From Nocardia iowensis (lineage in GTDB: Bacteria; Actinomycetota; Actinomycetes; Mycobacteriales; Mycobacteriaceae), in contig NZ_CP078145.1 in NCBI RefSeq assembly GCF_019222765.1, forward strand, positions 6,882,001 to 6,946,000: DNA of 64,000 nt, given 5' to 3'. A program made the position numbers and the translations under genes. This document shows positions 1 through 8,851 of the stretch, one piece after another (position 1 is the stretch's first letter; each line of letters starts with the position of its first letter). The notes below the pieces were generated by a model. That model saw nothing but the letters and a program-made list of their open reading frames with translations, made no database searches and was not told the DNA's origin.

Positions 1-1
1 C

Positions 2-961
2 CTGTCCGGTGCGATCATCGCGATCTGCGTGCTCACCGGCCGCGTCGGCGCCTCCGGTTGGGCGGATGCGTTGGACAACGGCAAGTTCCGCATCTTCGAC
101 ACCGATTTCGGCGTGGCCCACATCCTCACCAGCACCTTCGCGCTGCCGACCGCGATCATCGGCGGCGCGATCTTCGCGATGGCCTCGCACGGCTCCGACC
201 AGCTGATTGTGCAGCGCATCCTCGCGACGCGTTCGCTGCGCGACAGTCAGAAGGCGATGATCGGCTCCGGCATCTTCGTTGCCATCCAGTTCGCCGCGTT
301 CTCGCTGGTCGGCGCGCTGCTGTGGTCGTACAACGGCGGCAAGTCGCCGAAGGAGCTCGGCCTGGCCACCTCCGACAACCTGTACCCCAACTTCATCCTG
401 CACGGGCTGCCCGTGGTGATCTCCGGGCTGCTGGTCGCTGGCATCCTCGGCGCCGCCATGGGATCGCTGTCCGCGGCGCTCAACTCGATGGCGAATTCGA
501 CCGTCGCGGACATCATTCGCAGCTTCTCGCGCCGGGAGATCTCCGACGAGGCGCTGCTGAAGCTCGCCCGCATCATGACGCTCGTCTGGGCAGTGCTGAT
601 GGCGCTGTGCGCAATGGGTTTCAGCGCGACGACCGGGAACGTCTATCTCACGGCACTCACCATCGCCGGATACACCTACGGCGCCCTGCTCGGCGCGTTC
701 CTGCTCGGCCGACTCATCAAGCGCGCCAACCAGTTCGACGCGATTGTCGCCTTCGTGGTCACGGTGGTCGTGATGACATTCGTCGTCCGGGTCATCAAGA
801 TCGACGTGACGGTGGCGGGGAAGGTGGTCGAGAAGGGCATCGCCGCCCAGTGGCTGGTGCCGATCGGCGTGCTCGTCACGCTGGTGGTCGGCGGGGTCGC
901 GAGCCGCTTCCATCCGGCGCCCGCACCCATGCCGCCGGAGCCGGTCGAGGTGGTGGCCTAG
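2..961 (+). CDS. Sodium:solute symporter (SSS) family permease, 3' part
   Basis: The reading frame is open from the left edge, so the 5' end lies outside the window; about 319 residues are visible. They form a string of hydrophobic segments with SSS-family features such as the stretch around SHGSDQLIVQRILATRS and the small-residue-rich helix GAAMGSLSAALNSMANSTVADI. SSS proteins import small solutes with sodium. The stop codon overlaps the anmK start by one base, so the two genes are almost certainly co-translated. Neighbouring anmK and murQ suggest the substrate is MurNAc, anhydro-MurNAc or a related amino sugar; this is inferred from context only. The C-terminus ends in a short proline-rich tail. 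Confidence 0.85.
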   Translation: MSGAIIAICVLTGRVGASGWADALDNGKFRIFDTDFGVAHILTSTFALPTAIIGGAIFAMASHGSDQLIVQRILATRSLRDSQKAMIGSGIFVAIQFAAFSLVGALLWSYNGGKSPKELGLATSDNLYPNFILHGLPVVISGLLVAGILGAAMGSLSAALNSMANSTVADIIRSFSRREISDEALLKLARIMTLVWAVLMALCAMGFSATTGNVYLTALTIAGYTYGALLGAFLLGRLIKRANQFDAIVAFVVTVVVMTFVVRVIKIDVTVAGKVVEKGIAAQWLVPIGVLVTLVVGGVASRFHPAPAPMPPEPVEVVA

Positions 962-2133
962 TGCGCGTCGTCGGTTTGATGTCGGGAACGTCGCACGACG
1001 CGATCGATGCGGTCGGCGCGGCTATCGACCTGCGGGATAACACCATTCGGGTCGAGATCGTGGGACAGCTGAGCCGCTCCTATCCCGAGCGGCTGCGCGC
1101 CGACCTCATCGCCGCCCTGCCGCCGGGCACGGTCGACCTGGCGACGGTGTGCCGACTCGATACCGCGATCGGCCAGGAATTCGCGGCGGCGGCCGATCGG
1201 GCGGTGCGCGAGTTCTTCGACGGCACAGCGGATCTCGTCGCATCACACGGTCAGACGGTCTACCACTGGGTGGCCGACGGGAAGACCTACGGCACCCTGC
1301 AACTCGGCCAACCGTCCTGGATCGCCGAGCTGACCGGATTACCGGTCGTCAGCGACTTCCGCTCGCGCGACATCGCGGCGGGCGGACAAGGCGCCCCGCT
1401 CGTCGCGCTGTTCGACGTGTGGTGGCTGGCGGGGCGGCCGGGACGGTCGGCCGCGCTCAATATCGGCGGCATCGCCAATGTGACCGTCACCGGCGAAACA
1501 CCCGTCGCCTTCGACACCGGCCCCGGAAACGCGCTCATCGACGCCGCCGTCGAGCTGGCCACCGGCGGCATGGAACACTTCGATCGCGACGGCATGCGCG
1601 CCAGCCGCGGAAATGTGGACGGAGAACTGCTGAAAGCTTTTCTCGCCGAGGATTACTACCGGGCAGCGCCGCCGAAGACCACAGGTAAAGAGCTGTTCAA
1701 CCGCACATATCTCGAGCGCGTGTTGCGGAACCACGCCTTGCCCGCTGACGATATCGTCGCCACCGTGACCGCCCTGACCGCACACACCATTGCCGACGCC
1801 ATCGCCCCGTTCGCGCCGGACGAAGTCATCACGTCGGGTGGCGGAACTCGAAATCCGGCGTTGCTGAGATCGCTGGCTGAGCGATTGGGGACCGCTGCAC
1901 TGCGCACGTCCGACGAGCTCGGGCTGCCGTCGGCAGCCAAGGAAGCCGCGGCCTTCGCCGTGCTCGGTTTCCTCACCGTGCACGGGCTCGCGGGCAGTCT
2001 CCCGGCCTGCACCGGCGCGGCGCGGGCGACGGTGCTCGGCTCGATCACCCCCGGTGCGTCCCGGCTCGACCTGCCCGAATCGCCCAGCGCGCTACCGCAT
2101 CGACTGGAGCTGGTGAGCCATGTCCGACGGTGA
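961..2133 (+). CDS. anmK: Anhydro-N-acetylmuramic acid kinase AnmK
   Basis: This 390-residue protein begins MRVVGLMSGTSHDAID, the AnmK family signature (GLMSGTS). It also carries the phosphate-binding GGIANVT region, DTGPGN, PPKTTGKELFN and a GGGTRNPALL motif near the C-terminus. AnmK hydrolyses the 1,6-anhydro ring of anhydro-MurNAc and phosphorylates it to MurNAc-6-phosphate in the cytoplasm. The GTG start at 961 overlaps the permease stop by one base. The open frame extends further upstream, but that part is a shadow of the permease gene. The last 14 bases overlap the regulator gene. With murQ downstream the pair converts anhydro-MurNAc to GlcNAc-6-phosphate. Confidence 0.93.
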   Translation: MRVVGLMSGTSHDAIDAVGAAIDLRDNTIRVEIVGQLSRSYPERLRADLIAALPPGTVDLATVCRLDTAIGQEFAAAADRAVREFFDGTADLVASHGQTVYHWVADGKTYGTLQLGQPSWIAELTGLPVVSDFRSRDIAAGGQGAPLVALFDVWWLAGRPGRSAALNIGGIANVTVTGETPVAFDTGPGNALIDAAVELATGGMEHFDRDGMRASRGNVDGELLKAFLAEDYYRAAPPKTTGKELFNRTYLERVLRNHALPADDIVATVTALTAHTIADAIAPFAPDEVITSGGGTRNPALLRSLAERLGTAALRTSDELGLPSAAKEAAAFAVLGFLTVHGLAGSLPACTGAARATVLGSITPGASRLDLPESPSALPHRLELVSHVRR

Positions 2134-2995
2134 CGACGTCCGCACCCGCCTGCTTGGGGCGATTCCGCGGCTGACCCCTACCGGTCTGCGGGTCGCCCAG
2201 GTGATTCGCGACGACCCCGCTGGCGCCGCGCAATTGACCGTGAGCGAGCTCGCCGAGCGCGCCGCGACCAGTACGTCCGCAGTCGTTCGGTTATCCAAAG
2301 CCCTTGGCTACGAGGGCTATCCGCAGCTGCGACTGGCACTGGCGGCCACCAGCAAGGAAGACGGGTCACCGGTCTTCGCGACCGACATCGACGCCGACGA
2401 CCCGTTGGCCAAGGTGCTGCAGAAGCTCACCGCCTTCGAGACCGAAGGCATGGTGGCGACCGCGGAACTCGCCGACCCGGCGACCATGGCGGCGGTAGTG
2501 GACGCACTGGTACACGCGCGACGGGTGGAGCTCATCGGGATCGGCGCGTCCGGACTGGTCGCGATGGACATGGCGCAGAAGCTGACCAGGATCGGAATGT
2601 GGTGCGGCGCTTGCACATCGGAAGACGACTCGCTTGTCCAGGCGAGCCTGCTCGAACCCGGTGACGTGATCATCGCCTTCTCGCATTCCGGCGAAACCGC
2701 CGCCATCGTCGACGCGCTGGACCGCGCCGCCGGCAGGCGGGTGACGACGGTTGCCGTCACGGCGGGAGCGCAATCACGACTGGCCCGGGTGGCCACGCAC
2801 ACGGTGCTCGTGGCCGGGCGGGAGGACGGCTTCCGCTCCGCCGCGATGGCGAGCCGGATGAGCCAGCTCCTGATCGTCGACGCGCTCTACGTGGGGGTAC
2901 TGCAACGCACGCCGTCGGCCGCGGTGGCGCTGCGCCGGACCTACGACGCGGTGGCAGATCGGCGGATCTCGCGCACCGTGCGGAAGGCACCGTGA
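2120..2995 (+). CDS. MurR/RpiR family transcriptional regulator (HTH + SIS)
   Basis: This 291-residue protein has an N-terminal RpiR-type helix-turn-helix (residues about 1-80, with SELAERAATSTSAVVRLSKALG). A SIS sugar-phosphate-binding domain follows (about 120-260, with ELIGIGASGLVAMDMAQKL and AFSHSGETAAIVDAL). RpiR/MurR proteins sense phosphosugars, and MurR of E. coli responds to MurNAc-6-phosphate. Its place between anmK and murQ makes MurNAc-6-phosphate the likely effector here. The start overlaps the end of anmK by 14 bases, so it is probably translated from the same mRNA and feeds back on its own operon. Confidence 0.88.
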   Translation: MSDGDDVRTRLLGAIPRLTPTGLRVAQVIRDDPAGAAQLTVSELAERAATSTSAVVRLSKALGYEGYPQLRLALAATSKEDGSPVFATDIDADDPLAKVLQKLTAFETEGMVATAELADPATMAAVVDALVHARRVELIGIGASGLVAMDMAQKLTRIGMWCGACTSEDDSLVQASLLEPGDVIIAFSHSGETAAIVDALDRAAGRRVTTVAVTAGAQSRLARVATHTVLVAGREDGFRSAAMASRMSQLLIVDALYVGVLQRTPSAAVALRRTYDAVADRRISRTVRKAP

Positions 2996-3041
2996 GGGCA
3001 GACCTCGTTCGACTGGTACCCCCGCAGGACATAGGAGGCAT

Positions 3042-3944
3042 ATGAACGAGATCGGCGCACTGACCACGGAGGAAGCGAATCCGCGCACCGCCGCACTCGA
3101 CTCCATGTCGGTCGACGAGTTGTTGCGCACCATGAATGCCGAGGATGCGGACGTGGCTTCCGCTGTGGCGAAAGCGATTCCGGATATCACGCGGGCGGTC
3201 GACCTGATCGTGGCCGCCCGGCGGCGTGGCGGTCGGTTGATCTATGTCGGCGCGGGGACCAGCGGCAGGCTCGGTGTGCTCGACGCGGTCGAATGCCCGC
3301 CAACCTTCGGCACCGCGCCCGATGAGGTCATCGGAATCATCGCGGGCGGCCCGGCAGCGTTCCTGCAGGCGGTCGAGGGAGCCGAAGACGACCCCGCGCT
3401 GGCCGCCGCGGATTTATCCGCGATCGGCCTCACGGCCGACGATGTCGTGGTCGCGCTCGCCGCGAGCGGACGGACCCCTTACGCGATCGGCGCGTTGCGG
3501 CACGGCCGGTCCATCGGTGCCGCGACCGTCGGTGTCTCCTGCAACCGCCATGCCGAGCTGAGCGCGCACGCCGACGTCGGCATCGAGATCGAGACGGGTC
3601 CGGAGGTGTTGACCGGCTCCACCCGATTGAAGGCGGGCACTGCGCAGAAGATGGTGTGCAACATGCTGTCCACCGCGACCATGGTGCAATCCGGCAAGGT
3701 CTACGGCAACCGCATGGTGGACGTGAAACCCACCAACGCCAAGCTCGTCGACCGGGCCTGCCGCATCATCGCCGACGCCACCGGGGTCGACGCCGGCACC
3801 GCGGCCGCGCTGCTGGCCGCCGCCGACGGACATGCCAAGACCGCGATCGTCATGCGGCTGGCCGGAGTCGACGCGACGACGGCGCGGACGCTGCTCGACG
3901 GGGCCGACGGATTCGTCCGGACCGCCGTCAACGGCGCCGGATAG
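3042..3944 (+). CDS. murQ: N-acetylmuramic acid 6-phosphate etherase MurQ
   Basis: This 300-residue protein is close to the usual MurQ length. It has the SIS-fold motifs LIYVGAGTSGRLGVLDA and VECPPTFGT, and the family signature GSTRLKAGTAQKMVCNMLST. MurQ removes the lactyl ether of MurNAc-6-phosphate to give GlcNAc-6-phosphate and D-lactate. An AGGAGG ribosome-binding site sits five bases before the ATG. It lies 46 bases after the regulator and closes the operon with anmK. In organisms that make anhydro-MurNAc through Rpf-type lytic enzymes this is a recycling route for wall sugar. Confidence 0.95.
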   Translation: MNEIGALTTEEANPRTAALDSMSVDELLRTMNAEDADVASAVAKAIPDITRAVDLIVAARRRGGRLIYVGAGTSGRLGVLDAVECPPTFGTAPDEVIGIIAGGPAAFLQAVEGAEDDPALAAADLSAIGLTADDVVVALAASGRTPYAIGALRHGRSIGAATVGVSCNRHAELSAHADVGIEIETGPEVLTGSTRLKAGTAQKMVCNMLSTATMVQSGKVYGNRMVDVKPTNAKLVDRACRIIADATGVDAGTAAALLAAADGHAKTAIVMRLAGVDATTARTLLDGADGFVRTAVNGAG

Positions 3945-4019
3945 CGCCGTTCGCGGCGACGCCGCGTTGCTCGACGCCGCCTCCGGCTCCCGCACCGAAC
4001 TCGCCGGTACGGTGCAGAC

Positions 4020-4583
4020 ATGCCATTCGTGATCGATGGTCCGATGACGTGCTACCTGATGCCCGACGACCACGCGGAGGCCGAGCAGCGCTTCCTCGAG
4101 CTGGTCGCGGCGCCGGGTGAAACCTGGCTCATCGCCTACGGTTTCACCTTGACCGATGCCGCCGACAACCTGATCACCGCGCACCGGCGGGGCGTTCCAC
4201 TGCACCTGTACCTGGATCGCACCCAATCCGCGGGCCGGACCGCGAAGCCCATCGTGCAACGACTCGTCGACGCCGGCGTCGAGGTCACCATCGGCACCAG
4301 CACCAGCGGGCGCAAATACATCTGTCACACCAAAGGTCTCGTCGTCGACACCCCCAGCGGGCCGCAGTGCTGGGAGGGATCGGTCAACTTCAGCGCCACC
4401 GGCTGGTTGCAGGTCAACACCGCGATGAATTTCGGCGCGCAGGTCTGGCGCGACCATTTCGTCGCCCAGTTCAACACCCTCCGGCACTACGCCTGGACCG
4501 AGGAACGCGACCTGCAACTCATGCCGGAACCACCCGCCGATCTGGGCGAGGCGACCATCCCGATGCTGCCACTGACCAGCTGA
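4020..4583 (+). CDS. Phospholipase D-like domain protein (single HKD half)
   Basis: This 187-residue protein carries one PLD-type active-site motif: HTKGLVVDT followed by WEGSVNFSATGW. That fits the HxK...GSxNfs pattern of PLD/Nuc-type phosphodiesterases. Full PLDs have two such halves, so this one would have to dimerise, as bacterial Nuc endonucleases do. No signal peptide is visible. It is convergent with the LigD-type polymerase gene, 14 bases apart. A role in cleaving nucleic acid or phospholipid cannot be settled from sequence. Confidence 0.7.
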   Translation: MPFVIDGPMTCYLMPDDHAEAEQRFLELVAAPGETWLIAYGFTLTDAADNLITAHRRGVPLHLYLDRTQSAGRTAKPIVQRLVDAGVEVTIGTSTSGRKYICHTKGLVVDTPSGPQCWEGSVNFSATGWLQVNTAMNFGAQVWRDHFVAQFNTLRHYAWTEERDLQLMPEPPADLGEATIPMLPLTS

Positions 4584-4597
4584 GCGAAGGCGCCGGG

Positions 4598-5566
4598 TTA
4601 CGACTCCGGTTGCGAATTCGCGCGGCGCGCGCGGGCGCGGCGTTTGCCCTCGTGCATCGCTTGGACGCGGGCGACGGGAATGGTGTGGCCTTCCTCGATG
4701 AGGTCGGCGGGAAGCGTTTGTGGTTCGGGCATTTCGTCGGCCCATGGGTCGTGGTCGGCGAGTTGGGCCGCCGCGGTGTGGACGGTGAAATCGCGCGGCG
4801 TCACGTTGTCGAGATCGGCCCACGCGACGGGGAACGACACCGGGGTGCCCGGGCGGATGCGCGGACTGTACGCGGCGACGACGGTGGCGCCGCCCGCGCG
4901 GGTGGAGTCTAGGAAGACGCGACCCGCACGATCCTCCCTGATGAAAGCGGTGGTGGCGAGGTCAGGGTCGATGCGTTCGGCCCGGGCGGCGATCGCGCGA
5001 GTCGCGGCCGCTACGTCATCGATCGGGGTGCCGGGCCGCAACGGCACGAAGACGTGAACGCCTTTGGCGCCGCTGGTTTTCACCGCACCGGCGAGTCCGT
5101 CGTCGGCCAGTGCCGTGCGGATCAGCTTCGCGGCCAGCACGGCCTGCCGGAACGGTTGGTCCGGTGCCGGATCGAGGTCGAGGACGAGATGGGTCGGGCC
5201 TTTGGTGTGATCGGCGAGCAGCAGTGTCGGGTGATACTCGACCGCGCGTTGATTGCCGAACCACAGCAGCGTGCGGACGTCGTCGCACAGGGCGTACGTC
5301 ACCTCGCGGTGCGCACTCTCCGCCCACACCGTCACACGGTGCACCCAGTCGGGGGTGTACTTGGGCAGGTTCTTCTGCATGAACGGCTCCTGCCCCGGCC
5401 GGACGCGCAGCACCGACAGCGGCCGGTCGCGCAGTTGCCGCACCAGCCGCTCGCCGACCGCCTCGAGGTAGTCGACCAGATCACGCTTGGTCGCCTCGGC
5501 ACCGTCGAACAGCGGCTGATCGAGATTGGTCAGCGTTACCCCGGCGCGATCCTCTGCACTGCCCAT
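4598..5566 (-). CDS. LigD-type primase-polymerase domain protein (stand-alone)
   Basis: This 322-residue protein matches the archaeo-eukaryotic-primase-like polymerase domain of bacterial ligase D. It shows FMQKNLPKYTPDWV near residue 60, the metal-binding LVLDLDP motif (DxD) and VKTSGAKGVHVFVPL, with the third acidic region near DLATTAFIREDR. LigD polymerase adds nucleotides at double-strand breaks during Ku-dependent end joining. Here there is no ligase or nuclease domain, and no ku gene in the window. Actinobacteria often carry such detached copies. The C-terminus is basic (KRRARARRA), which may aid DNA binding. It lies 31 bases after the M23 gene. Confidence 0.88.
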   Translation of the reverse strand: MGSAEDRAGVTLTNLDQPLFDGAEATKRDLVDYLEAVGERLVRQLRDRPLSVLRVRPGQEPFMQKNLPKYTPDWVHRVTVWAESAHREVTYALCDDVRTLLWFGNQRAVEYHPTLLLADHTKGPTHLVLDLDPAPDQPFRQAVLAAKLIRTALADDGLAGAVKTSGAKGVHVFVPLRPGTPIDDVAAATRAIAARAERIDPDLATTAFIREDRAGRVFLDSTRAGGATVVAAYSPRIRPGTPVSFPVAWADLDNVTPRDFTVHTAAAQLADHDPWADEMPEPQTLPADLIEEGHTIPVARVQAMHEGKRRARARRANSQPES

Positions 5567-5597
5567 CGGCCAACCATGCCCGCCGGGGGCAGCCCGG

Positions 5598-6203
5598 TCA
5601 ACCCGCGTGCGTCGCCTGTCGTACCTGCGCGAGTGCGTCGACGAAGGACCGGTTCTGGCCCTTCGCGTTCTGCCCGAGTTGCGGCCAGCCCCGACCGTCG
5701 GGGCCGCACAGCTGGGTCCATACCGCCCGGGTCCGGTCGAGCAGTTCGCGCTGTTCGTCGTCGCCGAGCGCCGACAGGCAGCCGCCGGGGTAGGCCGCGC
5801 CGTGCAGCCACGCCATCGGATCGATCTTGGCGCTGGGATCGTACGCGTGCGGCATCACGCTGAGATGCAGGTGCGGGCCGGTGGATCCGCCGTTGTTGCC
5901 GACGTAGGCGATCAACTGCCCCGCCTCGACGCGGTCACCGACCGACAGTCCGGTCGCGCCCGCGTCCCACATGTGTCCGTATTCGCTCACCCCGCCGCCG
6001 TCGGCGGTCGGATGGTCGATGACGATCCACTGTCCATATCCCCCGGCGGCGCCGAGGTGCAGCACGGTGCCGCCGGCGCAGGCGTAGATCGGGGTTCCGT
6101 CGGACGCCGGAAAATCCTGCCCGGCGTGGAATCCCCCCGCCCGCGGGCCGAACGGTGAGCCGATCGTGAATGTTCCTCGGGCCATGGGCCAGTAACGGGT
6201 CAT
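5598..6203 (-). CDS. M23 family metallopeptidase
   Basis: This 201-residue protein has an M23 (LytM-like) domain. The pattern includes GSPFGPRAGGFHAGQDF (HxxxD zinc ligands), VIDHPTADGGGVSEYGHM and GPHLHLSVMP (HxH zinc ligand). Such enzymes cut peptide cross-links in peptidoglycan. No signal peptide is evident at MTRYWPMARGTFTIG, so export, if any, is by another route or with cell lysis. A GGAGGG ribosome-binding site precedes the ATG. The C-terminal 60 residues are helical and not recognised. It probably shares a transcript with the LigD-like gene. Confidence 0.85.
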   Translation of the reverse strand: MTRYWPMARGTFTIGSPFGPRAGGFHAGQDFPASDGTPIYACAGGTVLHLGAAGGYGQWIVIDHPTADGGGVSEYGHMWDAGATGLSVGDRVEAGQLIAYVGNNGGSTGPHLHLSVMPHAYDPSAKIDPMAWLHGAAYPGGCLSALGDDEQRELLDRTRAVWTQLCGPDGRGWPQLGQNAKGQNRSFVDALAQVRQATHAG

Positions 6204-6266
6204 GAGTGCCCTCCTCTCCGACCGAGTTATCGGGCGGCGGGCAGGGAACGTGCGAGATCGGTCCGC

Positions 6267-7445
6267 TCAGCGGGCCGTGACTGTGGTGGGCAGGGCGGCG
6301 AAGCCGCGATTGTTGGAGGAGTGGATGCGCCGCAGACCCGCGGGGTCGATGTCGTAGTCGGCGATCTTGCCGACGATCTCCTGGAGCGCGACCCGCAGTT
6401 CCAGCAGCGCGAGGTTGGCGCCGAGGCAGTGGTGGCGGCCGTGCCCGAAGGCCAGCGTCGCGCTGGTGTCCCGGTCCAGGTCGAAGGTATCGGGATCGGC
6501 GAAGACGTCGGGGTCGCGATTGGCGGCGGCGGTGATCAGCAGCAGCCGTGCCCCGGCCGGGACCGTCACTCCGTGCAGCTCGACTTGCTCGGTGGCCGTG
6601 CGGAGCATGGTCTGGGTAGCCGGTTCGTAGCGCATGGCTTCGGCGATCCACCTATCGATCTGTCCGTCGAACGCCTTGCGTCGTTGGTCGGGGTGTTGCC
6701 AGCCGGCGTGCCAGAGGTTGCCGATGGTCAGCATGACCGTCTCGATGCCCGCGCCGACCAGGAGAATGAGCACGCCGACGATCTCCTCGGGGGTGAGCCG
6801 ATCGTCGCCGTCGGCGGCATCGAGGAGTCCGGAGAGCAGATCGTCGCGTCGATCTCTGCTACGTTCGATGGTCAGCTCGGTGTAGTAGCCGATCATCGCA
6901 CCGATGGCCTGCATCGCTTCGGGCCGCAGGTCGGTGGATTGCTCGTCGGTGTACATGATCTCCATGCCGAGCTTGCGGAGCATGTCACGATCGCGCTCGG
7001 GAACACCGACCAGCTCGGAAATCACCTCCGTCGGGAAAGGACCAGCGAAATCGGTCATCAGATCGAAGCTGCCGCGCTCGACCAGCGGCGCCAGCAGCCC
7101 GCGAGCGATCTCGCGCAGCCGGGGCTCCAACCCATGCACGCGACGCTGCGTGAAGGCCCGGACCACCAGTTCGCGCATCCGCGTGTGCTTCGGCGGGTCC
7201 ATCGCGACGAAGGAAAAGAGGCGCTCGGCCTGCGGGCCCCAGAACGCGGGCTCCATCCGCAGCCCGTTCGCGCTGGAGAATCGATCCGAATCCCGCAGTG
7301 CGGCAACGATATCCGCATGGCGCGAGAGCGCCCAGAAGTCGTCGGTCTCGTTGCGGAACACCGGCGCCTCGGCACGCAGCCGGGCGTAGTACGGGTACGG
7401 GTCGGCTTGAACGTCGAAATCGTAAGGGCTGTAATGCAATTGCAT
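6267..7445 (-). CDS. Cytochrome P450
   Basis: This protein of about 392 residues is the usual length for a soluble bacterial P450. It contains the I-helix motif VGAGIETVML, the K-helix ExxR (EAMR) and the haem-binding loop FGHGRHHCLGANLA with the cysteine ligand. The ATG at 7445 (MQLHYSPYDFDV) is preceded by a GGAAGG ribosome-binding site. An in-frame start 11 codons upstream lacks one. The threonine normally at the oxygen-activation site of the I helix reads ET, as in many actinobacterial P450s. The substrate is unknown, and no redox partner is adjacent. It is divergent from the SAM methyltransferase gene. Confidence 0.93.
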   Translation of the reverse strand: MQLHYSPYDFDVQADPYPYYARLRAEAPVFRNETDDFWALSRHADIVAALRDSDRFSSANGLRMEPAFWGPQAERLFSFVAMDPPKHTRMRELVVRAFTQRRVHGLEPRLREIARGLLAPLVERGSFDLMTDFAGPFPTEVISELVGVPERDRDMLRKLGMEIMYTDEQSTDLRPEAMQAIGAMIGYYTELTIERSRDRRDDLLSGLLDAADGDDRLTPEEIVGVLILLVGAGIETVMLTIGNLWHAGWQHPDQRRKAFDGQIDRWIAEAMRYEPATQTMLRTATEQVELHGVTVPAGARLLLITAAANRDPDVFADPDTFDLDRDTSATLAFGHGRHHCLGANLALLELRVALQEIVGKIADYDIDPAGLRRIHSSNNRGFAALPTTVTAR

Positions 7446-7539
7446 GATGGAGCCTTCCGGGCGGTGCGACACCACCATCGCTACCGGTTCGCAACTCGAG
7501 CTGACATGATGACATTAGTCGAGATGAATTGAGGGCGTA

Positions 7540-8346
7540 GTGAACTCGGACCCGGCAGCGAGGATCGATGTGTCGAAGCCGCATCCGGCGCGCCGGTACG
7601 ACTACTGGCTCGGCGGCAAGGACAATTTCCCGGCCGACCGGGAGTCCGCCGACATGGTGGCCGAGGCATTTCCGACCATCCGACTCGCCGCCCTGGAGAA
7701 TCGCAACTTCCTGCGGCGGGCGGTCTGCTACCTGGCCGACGCGGGCGTCCGGCAGTTCCTCGACATCGGCGCGGGCCTGCCCACCGCGGGCAACGTGCAC
7801 GAGATCGCGCAGAGCATCGCCCCCGAGTCACGCATCGTCTACGTGGACAACGACCCGATCGTGCTTGCGCACGCCCGTGCCCTGCTGAACAGTTCACCAG
7901 AGGGCGCGACCGCCTACCTCGACGCGGACATCCGCGATCCCGACCGCATCCTCACCCACCCCGATCTCACCAGGGTGCTCGACATGGACCAGCCGGTTGC
8001 CTTGATGCTGGTGGCCATCATGCACTTCATCGTCGATGACGACGGACCTTACGAGCTGGTGCGCAAGCTGTGCGACGCGCTGCCTGCCGGCAGCTATCTG
8101 GTGATGACCCATGCCACCAGCGACCACCTGTCCCCCGACGATCTCGCCGAGACGAACGCGGCCAATCAGCGCAGTGGCGTCCCGTTCCGCCTACGCACCA
8201 CCGAGGAGTTCACCCGCTTCTTCACCGAATTCGACCTCGTGCCACCGGGCATCGGCTCGGTGACCGCGTGGCGCCCGGAGGAGTACCGGCCGCACCCGAG
8301 GGCCGAGGCCGTCTCCATGCTCGGCGCGGTGGCCCGCATCCGCTGA
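7540..8346 (+). CDS. SAM-dependent methyltransferase, SAV2177/DUF574 family
   Basis: This 268-residue protein shows the family's conserved N-terminus (SKPHPARRYDYWLGGKDNFPADRE). The SAM-binding region FLDIGAGLPTAGNVHEIAQ and the acidic loop VYVDNDPIVLAHARALL follow, with ALMLVAIMHFI downstream. These proteins are abundant in actinobacteria, and their substrates are mostly unknown. The start is GTG at 7540 with GAGGGC just upstream. The 94-base gap to the P450 start must hold both promoters. Confidence 0.9.
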   Translation: MNSDPAARIDVSKPHPARRYDYWLGGKDNFPADRESADMVAEAFPTIRLAALENRNFLRRAVCYLADAGVRQFLDIGAGLPTAGNVHEIAQSIAPESRIVYVDNDPIVLAHARALLNSSPEGATAYLDADIRDPDRILTHPDLTRVLDMDQPVALMLVAIMHFIVDDDGPYELVRKLCDALPAGSYLVMTHATSDHLSPDDLAETNAANQRSGVPFRLRTTEEFTRFFTEFDLVPPGIGSVTAWRPEEYRPHPRAEAVSMLGAVARIR

Positions 8347-8359
8347 CCGGCCGCACCGG

Positions 8360-8851
8360 TCATGCGCCGCCTTCGGATATCCAGCGCTGGACCGCGGCAG
8401 CCCCTTCGACGCGATCGCCGCGCTCCCGCGTGCCGATCGTCAGCAACTCGTCGACCGCGGATTCGTTGTCGACGGCGGACGCCGAGGACATCGTCACCGA
8501 GGCGTCGTCCGCGCCGGTGGTCGGCGGCACCACCAGCAGGACCACCCTGCGGTTCTTCACCCCAAGCATCTCGACCGTGTGCATGGTCCCGTGCCGGATT
8601 CCTTCGACCCGCACCGTTTGCCCCGCGATGACGAGGTCGCCAGCGGTTCTGGCCCATTCGTCGAGCGGGTAGGCCACGTGATGGATCGGGCCGATCCGGT
8701 CGGCGACCGCCGCGAGCAGCGCGGGGAGTTCGGTGGCCAGCTCATAGGTGTGTGGCCACCAGGCTCCGTCGACATAACCGGTCTTCGGTGCGGTGGGTTT
8801 CAACCGCAGGCGCAGTGTGCGTTCCGCGCCACGGGACTTCGATCGTGTCAT
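8360..8851 (-). CDS. DUF5994 family protein
   Basis: This 163-residue protein begins with the stretch RLRLKPTAPKTGYVDGAWWP, typical of the small actinobacterial family DUF5994. The core is predicted to be a mixed beta domain, and the C-terminal third is low in conservation. The function is not known. Its start overlaps the end of the desaturase gene by four bases (ATGA), so the two are translationally coupled. It is convergent with the methyltransferase, 13 bases apart. Confidence 0.75.
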   Translation of the reverse strand: MTRSKSRGAERTLRLRLKPTAPKTGYVDGAWWPHTYELATELPALLAAVADRIGPIHHVAYPLDEWARTAGDLVIAGQTVRVEGIRHGTMHTVEMLGVKNRRVVLLVVPPTTGADDASVTMSSASAVDNESAVDELLTIGTRERGDRVEGAAAVQRWISEGGA

